In this document: positions 7,369 to 12,075 of the stretch, piece after piece
Numbering within the stretch: the first letter of the stretch is position 1
How the letters are laid out: each line of letters begins with the position of its first letter
Source: an uncultured Collinsella sp.
GTDB lineage: Bacteria; Actinomycetota; Coriobacteriia; Coriobacteriales; Coriobacteriaceae
Length of the DNA: 15,827 bases
Assembly (NCBI GenBank): GCA_900552155.1
Contig: URYU01000027.1
Coordinates: 1-15,827, forward strand
Reading direction: 5' to 3'
The notes under the pieces: model-generated
Database searches by the model: none
What the model was told of the DNA's origin: nothing
The model's input: the letters and a program-made list of their open reading frames with translations, nothing else
Position numbers and translations under genes: made by a program

Positions 7369-8670
7369 ATGGCCAAGAGCAGGTACGCCGATGCCACCAA
7401 GGCCGCTCGCAGGGCCGCGATGTCTGCCCGCAAAGTCACGGCTACTGACAGCAACGCCGACGCGTCTGCGCAGCCGACTGCCAGCGCTGCCACCGAGCCC
7501 GCCCGTGACGCCCGTCGCGACGAGCTGACGCACGTGGACGCCAAGGGCGAGGTACGCATGGTCGACGTGTCCGACAAGGCCGAGACGCATCGCATCGCCA
7601 TCGCCGAGGGCACCATCCTCATGCACCCCGAGACGCAGGCCATGGTGCTGCAGGACCGCGCCAAAAAGGGCGACGTGCTTGCCTGCGCGCGCGTGGCGGG
7701 CATCATGGCCATCAAACGCACGAGCGACATCATCCCCATGTGCCATCCGCTGCTCATTACCAAGAGCAAGTGCGATATTGCGCCTATCGCTCCGTCGGGA
7801 ACGCCTGCCGAGGACGTGCCCGAGGGCTGGGCGCCGGCGCGCGTGGACGGGCAGGTCGGCTTTCACGTACTGGTCACGGCCGGCGTGACGGGCAAGACGG
7901 GTATCGAGATGGAGGCGCTGACCGGCGCGAGTGCCGCGTGTCTGACCATCTACGACATGTGCAAGGCGGTCGATCGCGGCATGGAGATCGTCGACGTGCG
8001 CCTGCTGCACAAGGAAGGCGGCCGCTCGGGCATATGGGATCGCGCCGAGCGTCAGGCTGCTGCTGTTGAGGCCGTGGGAGCCGCGGGCGACGCACCCGCA
8101 AGCGCACCTGCCGCCGTCGCGCCTGCAGTTCCGGCCCCGGCCGTCCCCGCGATTGCGTTTATCGGCTACCAAAACTCGGGCAAGACAACGCTCGTCGAGA
8201 AGGTTATCGCCGAGCTCACCCGCCGCGGCCTGCGCGTGGGTTCGCTCAAGCATCATGGGCATCACGGCTTTGATATCGACGTGCCCGCTAAGGACACATG
8301 GCGCCATCACCAGGCCGGATCCAAGCACGTGGGGCTCATCTGCGCCACGCGCTGGGCGGAGTACGCCGACACGCGCGAGGAGGACGAGATGCCCGCGCGC
8401 GAGCTGCTGTCGCGCTACAACGATGTCGACGTGGTGATCATCGAGGGCTACAAGACCGAGGGCTTCGACAACATCGTGGTCGCGCGCTCCGGTGTCGACC
8501 GTCTGCGCGGCAAGAGCTCGCTCGACCTGGTCGATGGCCACACGCTGGCCCTTGCCTGCAATGAGGCCTTGGCGCGTCAGGCCTTCGACGCCGGCTTTGC
8601 GACCCGAGCCATCAACATCAACGACGCCCGAGCCATCTGCGATCTCATCCAAGACCACCTTCAGGCTTGA
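7369..8670 (+). CDS. MoaC-MobB fusion protein (cyclic pyranopterin monophosphate synthase plus MGD biosynthesis adapter)
   Basis: 433 residues from ATG 7369, with TCGGAGG (7354-7360) 8 bp upstream. Residues ~54-225 are MoaC, which completes the MoaA reaction. It shows the HVDAKGEVRMVDVSDK start, MCHPL (124-128), the active-site DMCKA (196-200) and HKEGGRSG. An Ala/Pro-rich linker of ~35 residues follows. Residues ~263-433 are MobB, a P-loop protein that helps attach GMP to form molybdopterin guanine dinucleotide: Walker A GYQNSGKTT (266-274), SLKHHGH, and VVIIEGYKTEGF. A ~50-residue polar, Ala-rich N-terminal extension precedes MoaC. MoaC and MobB are usually separate proteins of about 160 and 170 residues. 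The gene follows moaA by 4 bp and should be co-translated with it. Confidence 0.95.
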   Translation: MAKSRYADATKAARRAAMSARKVTATDSNADASAQPTASAATEPARDARRDELTHVDAKGEVRMVDVSDKAETHRIAIAEGTILMHPETQAMVLQDRAKKGDVLACARVAGIMAIKRTSDIIPMCHPLLITKSKCDIAPIAPSGTPAEDVPEGWAPARVDGQVGFHVLVTAGVTGKTGIEMEALTGASAACLTIYDMCKAVDRGMEIVDVRLLHKEGGRSGIWDRAERQAAAVEAVGAAGDAPASAPAAVAPAVPAPAVPAIAFIGYQNSGKTTLVEKVIAELTRRGLRVGSLKHHGHHGFDIDVPAKDTWRHHQAGSKHVGLICATRWAEYADTREEDEMPARELLSRYNDVDVVIIEGYKTEGFDNIVVARSGVDRLRGKSSLDLVDGHTLALACNEALARQAFDAGFATRAININDARAICDLIQDHLQA

Positions 8671-8723
8671 CGCTGCGCCGGCCCCAAGCACCCCATCTCG
8701 CCCCTCAAGCCGTCGCTCGCGTA

Positions 8724-8769
8724 CCAAAGTGCGCGTCGCTCCTCTTTCGGGGCGACCTGGGGCACTTGG
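8724..8769. repeat. Nested stem-loop downstream of moaC-mobB
   Basis: Outer arms CCAAAGTGC (8724-8732) and GCACTTGG (8762-8769) pair with one bulged A. Inner arms GTCGC (8735-8739) and GCGAC (8752-8756) pair around a loop containing TTTCGGG. There is no T-tract. The flanks 8677-8697 and 8757-8780 also share an imperfect inverted repeat (CCGGC-CCAAG versus CTTGG-GCCGG), so the whole stretch is highly foldable. Role unknown; possibly an mRNA 3'-end structure. Confidence 0.4.
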
Positions 8770-8795
8770 AGCCGGCTCGCTGCGCTGCCATAACA

Positions 8796-8824
8796 TGCCA
8801 AATAGGGACAGGTTTATTTTGGCA
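8796..8824. repeat. REP-like palindrome with GGGACAGG core
   Basis: TGCCAAATA (8796-8804) and TTTATTTTGGCA (8813-8824) form near-complementary arms around GGGACAGG (8805-8812). Small palindromes with a GGGACAG-type core occur in many genomes and are associated with REP-type repeats. It is followed at once by a small CAGGT-TTT-ACCTG hairpin (8823-8835). Confidence 0.5.
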
Positions 8825-8849
8825 GGTTTTACCTGGGCAAACGTCACTT

Positions 8850-8887
8850 CCACCACAAAGGGGCCAGGCACCTTTGTGGTGGTTTTT
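8850..8887 (+). terminator. Intrinsic terminator / family B stem-loop, copy 1
   Basis: A perfect 12-bp stem CCACCACAAAGG (8850-8861) / CCTTTGTGGTGG (8871-8882) with 9-base loop GGCCAGGCA is followed by TTTTTG. This has the form of a strong rho-independent terminator. It lies 180 bp after the moaC-mobB stop and upstream of the MFS gene. The same unit recurs at 10435-10472 and, with compensated changes, at 11396-11428. Confidence 0.8.
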
Positions 8888-8890
8888 GCT

Positions 8891-8927
8891 TTGGTAGATG
8901 TGTGGGACATGCCTTACAATCTACCAA
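8891..8927 (+). promoter_or_regulatory. Candidate promoter with 9-bp operator dyad upstream of the MFS gene
   Basis: A perfect 9-bp inverted repeat, TTGGTAGAT (8891-8899) and ATCTACCAA (8919-8927), flanks a possible promoter: -35 TTGGTA (8891-8896), 18-bp spacer, -10 TACAAT (8915-8920). The dyad would let a repressor cover both boxes. If used, transcription would start near 8928 and leave a leader of about 130 bases before the MFS start codon. Confidence 0.45.
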
Positions 8928-8959
8928 GTAGTTCATGACGGGCGAAAAACGGAGAGAAG

Positions 8960-9050
8960 GGGCTTGATGCGTCCTTAATGTTTCATGCGGATAGATTGAT
9001 TTGACAGACGGTGGCGAATGCCCGCCGTCCGCATTCGTATGAAACAAGGA
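8960..9050 (+). promoter_or_regulatory. Possible translational attenuator in the MFS leader
   Basis: After the purine-rich run GAGAGAAGGGG lies a tiny ORF ATG CGT CCT TAA (MRP, 8967-8978), whose stop overlaps a second one, MFHADRLI (8978-9004). Two mutually exclusive pairings can form: GAATGC (9016-9021) with GCATTC (9031-9036), or GTTTCATGCGG (8980-8990) with CCGC (9029-9032) plus ATGAAAC (9039-9045). The latter arm ends exactly at the AAGGAG ribosome-binding site. This is an inference from base pairing only. Confidence 0.25.
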
Positions 9051-9056
9051 GTCTCC

Positions 9057-10337
9057 ATGCTCGCCCCTCTTTTCTCAAAGCCTCAATCATCGCTGTCCAT
9101 GCAGGCCAAGCGCCTGGTGGCGATGCGCTTTCTTATCTACATCGGTTTTCAGACCAGCTACTTTATCGGCGTCATCGGAACGCTCACCTATGCAGACGAT
9201 GCCTCGGTCGTGGCGACATCGCTAGCCGTCCTTTTTATGAACGTATTTGTGATCTTGGGATCCTTTGCGGGTGGCGCGGCGCTCGACGCCTGGGGCCCGC
9301 GCCGGCATTTCTTGTTGAGCATCGTGGGCACGCTGGCAACCGGCGCGGCGATTCTCGTTTTTGGCAGCGCGACCGGCATCGTCTTGCTCGGCGCGGTGCT
9401 CCTGGGCTTTGTGATGGGGTTCGCCCAGCCCATCGCCACATCCTATCCAGCCTACCTCACCGACGATCCTGTCGAGCTTAAAGGCATCAACTCCGCCATC
9501 GCCATGTTCTCAAACGTGAGTATCATCGTTGGCCCCACGCTGGGCGGCTTTGTCGCAGCTGCTGCGTCGTCGCGCGCGGTGTTCGTGCTCATGATGCTCT
9601 TTACCGCGTTGGCGCTCATTGCCGGTTGGGGCTTTAGGCCGCAGACCAGCCATGTCGCCGGGCATGCGGATGCCGATTCGGCAGAGGAAGGGGAGCGTGC
9701 GGGACAAAGCTCCAACTCCAGCGCGTCCACCCGCGTCACCTTCGCGACCAGCATCAAGACAGTCTTTACCAACAGCGTTCTCGCCCTGCTGTTTTGCATC
9801 ATTTTCCTTTCGAACTTTGGCTATGGAGCCTTCGATCCGCTGGAGTCGTTTTTCTATCGCGATGTCCTGCACGTCGGAGTTGAGTGGATGGGCTGGCTAT
9901 CGTCGGCCAGCGGTGTCGGCGCGGTGCTGGGCGCCGTCCTCGCGCTCCGCTTGCCGCCGCACCTGGTCAACCTTAAAACGCTGCTCGTGGCACTTATGTC
10001 CGTGGGCCTGGGAAGTCTGCTCTATGTGGGGACGCCGTACGTGGGCGTAGCCCTTGTCGGCCAGATTGTCCTTGGCGTGGCCTGGGGCGTCGTCAACCCG
10101 CTCCACAACACGATCGTGCAAACGACGGCTCCGCTCGAGCAGCGCGGTCGCGTCAACTCGGTCATGGGCTTTGGCAACATGTTCGCCGGCGTGGCCCCGC
10201 TGGCGATTGCCCCGTGGCTGGCGGCGACGTTTGGCGTGCAGCAGACGCTCATCGGAGCGGGCATGGTCGTGACGGCAGTTCCCGCGGTGTTGCTGCTGTT
10301 TGGACGCCGGCATTTTGATCGTGCCGCGAAGCAGTAA
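9057..10337 (+). CDS. MFS (major facilitator superfamily) efflux transporter
   Basis: 426 residues from ATG 9057, preceded by CAAGGAG at 9045-9051; an in-frame ATG at 9018 lacks such a site. About twelve hydrophobic segments are visible, split by a charged central loop (about residues 194-236, with HADADSAEEGERAGQSSNSS) typical of the 6+6 MFS fold. The loop between helices 2 and 3 carries a motif A variant, GGAALDAWGPRR with Asp77. The sequence style (QPIATSYPAYLTDDPVELKG, NPLHNTIVQTTAPLEQRGRV) matches macrolide-efflux/enterobactin-exporter-like MFS_3 proteins, so export of a drug or small metabolite is likely. The substrate cannot be read from sequence. It stands alone; its upstream region holds a possible operator-promoter and leader structures. 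The stop codon is directly followed by a family A palindrome. Confidence 0.9.
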   Translation: MLAPLFSKPQSSLSMQAKRLVAMRFLIYIGFQTSYFIGVIGTLTYADDASVVATSLAVLFMNVFVILGSFAGGAALDAWGPRRHFLLSIVGTLATGAAILVFGSATGIVLLGAVLLGFVMGFAQPIATSYPAYLTDDPVELKGINSAIAMFSNVSIIVGPTLGGFVAAAASSRAVFVLMMLFTALALIAGWGFRPQTSHVAGHADADSAEEGERAGQSSNSSASTRVTFATSIKTVFTNSVLALLFCIIFLSNFGYGAFDPLESFFYRDVLHVGVEWMGWLSSASGVGAVLGAVLALRLPPHLVNLKTLLVALMSVGLGSLLYVGTPYVGVALVGQIVLGVAWGVVNPLHNTIVQTTAPLEQRGRVNSVMGFGNMFAGVAPLAIAPWLAATFGVQQTLIGAGMVVTAVPAVLLLFGRRHFDRAAKQ

Positions 10338-10402
10338 AAACCATCACAACATTCGATGAAAATCGCGATTTTGCCGAAAAACGTCGGATGTTGTGATGCT
10401 TT
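10338..10402. repeat. 65-bp palindromic repeat, family A copy 3 (inverted, diverged)
   Basis: Starts at the first base after the MFS stop codon TAA (10335-10337). It has the same length and arms as the other two copies, but its interior matches their reverse complement: 56 of 65 bases agree in that orientation. The arms have two mismatches (AAACCATCACAACATTCGA versus TCGGATGTTGTGATGCTTT), and the centre has become the self-palindrome AAAATCGCGATTTT. Confidence 0.85.
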
Positions 10403-10434
10403 GCGCCCCGGGCCAGGCCACCCTTCGGGTCCGG

Positions 10435-10472
10435 CCACCACAAAGGGGCCAGGCTCCTTTGTGGTGGTTTTT
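10435..10472 (+). terminator. Intrinsic terminator / family B stem-loop, copy 2
   Basis: The stem CCACCACAAAGG (10435-10446) / CCTTTGTGGTGG (10456-10467) around GGCCAGGCT is followed by TTTTT and the same TTTGCTTTG-type tail as copy 1. It differs from copy 1 by one loop base. It terminates MFS transcription and precedes the HAD gene promoter region. Confidence 0.8.
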
Positions 10473-10475
10473 GCT

Positions 10476-10506
10476 TTGACGGGCCGCGGCTGTGCCTTGG
10501 TATACC
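10476..10506 (+). promoter_or_regulatory. Candidate promoter for the HAD phosphatase gene
   Basis: TTGACG (10476-10481) and TATACC (10501-10506) are separated by 19 bp, longer than the ideal 17. The -10 sits in the palindrome GGTATACC. The start codon is 55 bp downstream of the -10. This is the only promoter-like pair between the terminator and the gene. Confidence 0.35.
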
Positions 10507-10561
10507 ATGTACGCCGTTCACGAATACACCCCACACCGCCGCACAACCCAGAAAGGCCCCC

Positions 10562-11383
10562 ATGGACACCACCTTCAGCCACATCAAAGCCGTGTTCTGC
10601 GATATCGACGGCACGCTGCTCACGAGTCAGCACACGGTGTCCCCGCGCACCGTGGCGGCGATCCGCGCCCTGCGCGAGCGCGGCGTGCTCTTTGGCCTGT
10701 GCACCGGGCGCGACGCCCACGCGACCGAGACCATGTACGAGCTCTGGGGCATCGAAGGCCTGGTGGACGTGATGGTGGGCTGCGGTGGCGCCGAGGTCAT
10801 CGACCGCGCGCACGACATCAACGAGCTGAGCTATCCGCTGTCGGGCGAGACAATCGCGCGCATCTGCAAGCACATGGCGGACCTTCCGGCAACGCCCGTC
10901 TGCCCCCGAGACGGCGTGTTCTACGTGCCCGAGAGCAACGCGTGCGTCGAGCACCTGTCGCGTGTCGACGGCGTGCCCTATCAGGTGGTCGATTTTGCCG
11001 AGTTTTTGCGCGAGCCGCAGCCCAAGGTGATGTTTACCATGGCGCCCGAGGTAATGCCGCGGGTGATTGAGCGGGCGTCGACGTTTGCCGATGACACTGT
11101 TAAGGCGGCGGCTCTGCAAACCACGCAGCGGCTCTACGAGTTCATGGATCCGCGCGTGTCCAAGACGCGCGGCCTTGTGCGCGTGGCGGAGCTCAACGAC
11201 ATGGAGCTCCAGAACATCTGCGTGTTTGGCGATGCAGACAACGACACCTGCATGGTGGCCGACGCCGGCGTGGGCGTGGCCATGGCAAATGGCAGCGATG
11301 CCACCCGTGCCGCCGCCGATTTTGTAACCGCGAGCAACGACAAAGACGGCATCGCGATCTTTATCGAGGAACATCTGCTATAG
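10562..11383 (+). CDS. Cof-type HAD-IIB family phosphatase
   Basis: 273 residues, start ATG 10562 with GAAAGG (10550-10555) upstream. The HAD motifs are in order: DIDGTLL with nucleophile Asp14 and acid/base Asp16; CTGRDA with Thr48; a motif III Lys, probably Lys201 (SKTRGLVRVAEL); and FGDADNDTCM with Asp224 and Asp228 for Mg2+. Size and the large cap domain between motifs II and III fit the Cof/YbiV/sugar-phosphatase subgroup. These cytoplasmic enzymes remove phosphate from sugar phosphates, flavin or pyridoxal phosphates and related metabolites; the exact substrate is not predictable. It stands alone, with a terminator-like hairpin 12 bp after its stop. Confidence 0.92.
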   Translation: MDTTFSHIKAVFCDIDGTLLTSQHTVSPRTVAAIRALRERGVLFGLCTGRDAHATETMYELWGIEGLVDVMVGCGGAEVIDRAHDINELSYPLSGETIARICKHMADLPATPVCPRDGVFYVPESNACVEHLSRVDGVPYQVVDFAEFLREPQPKVMFTMAPEVMPRVIERASTFADDTVKAAALQTTQRLYEFMDPRVSKTRGLVRVAELNDMELQNICVFGDADNDTCMVADAGVGVAMANGSDATRAAADFVTASNDKDGIAIFIEEHLL

Positions 11384-11395
11384 CGCCGGGGGGGA

Positions 11396-11428
11396 CCACC
11401 GCAAAGGGGGCAGGCTCCTTTGCGGTGG
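11396..11428. repeat. Family B stem-loop, copy 3, with compensated base-pair change and no T-tract
   Basis: CCACCGCAAAGG (11396-11407) / CCTTTGCGGTGG (11417-11428) around GGGCAGGCT. Relative to the other two copies, one A-T pair of the stem has become G-C in both arms, so the pairing is kept. The following bases are CCTCTGG, so the T-tract of a classical terminator is missing. It closes the HAD gene. Confidence 0.75.
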
Positions 11429-11569
11429 CCTCTGGCGATTTGGGTGAATTGATACCTAAAATCAGCGCGAAAATTCAAATAACGTTGTCTGAACATCATG
11501 CTTCTAACTACCGATGAGTTAAAGATATTCCCATCAATTTGGTAGTCTATTCCTCCCAGTTAATGATCT

Positions 11570-11599
11570 ACCGTTCACGGTCGATTTTCGACCGTTCAC
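11570..11599 (+). promoter_or_regulatory. LytTR-type response-regulator binding site (direct repeat pair)
   Basis: ACCGTTCAC occurs at 11570-11578 and again at 11591-11599, separated by exactly 12 bp (21 bp start to start). Each copy matches 8 of 9 positions of the published LytTR-domain consensus [TA][AC][CA]GTTN[AG][TG], failing only at the last base. The consensus arrangement is two such 9-mers with a 12-13 bp spacer. A possible -10, TAAAAT (11638-11643), lies about 38 bp beyond the right repeat. The same bases also form a perfect 7-bp hairpin, which is the main alternative reading. Confidence 0.5.
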
Positions 11600-11768
11600 A
11601 GGACGCATGCTCTTGAGCAAAATGTTGTGCAAATAAATAAAATGCTATTAAAAAACTGATAACTGGCTTAATTACCAGTAGAAATAGATATTTCATAGCG
11701 AATAAACGAAGGTTAATCCGAGCAAATGTCAAGAGAATTGAGAATTCGCTACAAAACTATCGGTATTT

Positions 11769-11798
11769 TTGCTTAGATATTCAAACAATCGTTACAAT
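11769..11798 (+). promoter_or_regulatory. Candidate promoter of the pilus locus
   Basis: TTGCTT (11769-11774), an 18-bp spacer, and TACAAT (11793-11798). This would start transcription near 11805 and leave a leader of ~80 bases before the ATG at 11888. It is one of two promoter-like regions in this A/T-rich stretch, so the assignment is tentative. Confidence 0.4.
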
Positions 11799-11887
11799 AT
11801 GTACTACAAGCGTGCGTAATTACAGATTGCGCAGATACGTTTGATAGGGAAAGAGCAAGATCGCGGTCTCTTGGGGAGGAGACATCG

Positions 11888-12075
11888 ATGAAAGCGAATT
11901 CAGACAAATCTAAGCAGAGTAATAAAGCGACGCGCCGTGTACTGGCAGGCGTTTTGTGCGAGCTTCCGTTTTGAGCCTGGTACTGTCGCTCGTTATGCCC
12001 CCGATCTCGCAGGCCATCGCCAGCGACACCCAGACAGTTTCTACCGAGGAAACTGTAATGGGGTGCTCAAAGTGA
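11888..12075 (+). pseudogene. Frameshifted short secreted-protein leader ORF preceding the tip adhesin
   Basis: A strong GGGGAGGAG site precedes ATG 11888. The frame reads MKANSDKSKQSNKATRRVLA then GVLC and breaks, stopping at 11972-11974 after 28 codons. Shifting by one base near 11959-11962 (one G missing from a TGCGGAGC-like sequence) restores a convincing secretion signal: ASVLSLVLSLVMPPISQAIA, then SDTQTVSTEETVMGCSK and a TGA at 12073-12075. The whole would be only ~62 residues: a basic n-region, hydrophobic core, likely cleavage after AIA, and a short tail. Its stop overlaps the GTG start of the adhesin (GTGA, 12072-12075), suggesting coupling. It could be the leftover leader of another surface-protein gene, a genuine short secreted peptide, or the misread start of the adhesin itself. 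Confidence 0.6.

Larger units (their letters stand above)
11430..11887. other. A/T-rich non-coding regulatory stretch before the pilus locus
   Basis: 458 bases without a supportable gene and with base composition unlike the rest of the window; for example 17 of 60 bases are G or C in 11641-11700. It holds a LytTR-like repeat pair (11570-11599), a perfect 7-bp hairpin CGGTCGA-TTT-TCGACCG (11578-11594), two promoter-like regions (around 11613-11643 and 11769-11798), and a small GTCTC/GAGAC stem (11866-11883) around the ribosome-binding site of the next ORF. The shift in composition suggests the pilus locus arrived separately from the genes to its left. Confidence 0.7.

Noticed and set aside
9001-9029. 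TTGACA at 9001-9006 as the MFS promoter -35
   Set aside because: No -10-like sequence 16-19 bp downstream; that stretch is G/C-rich and self-complementary.
4870-10402. CRISPR array or composite transposon made by the 65-bp repeats
   Set aside because: Only three widely and irregularly spaced copies, no spacers, no cas genes, and no recognisable transposase or integrase in the window.
11430-11887. c-di-GMP riboswitch or tRNA/att site in the A/T-rich stretch
   Set aside because: No riboswitch core motif, no tRNA-like cloverleaf and no duplicated att-like sequence found by eye.
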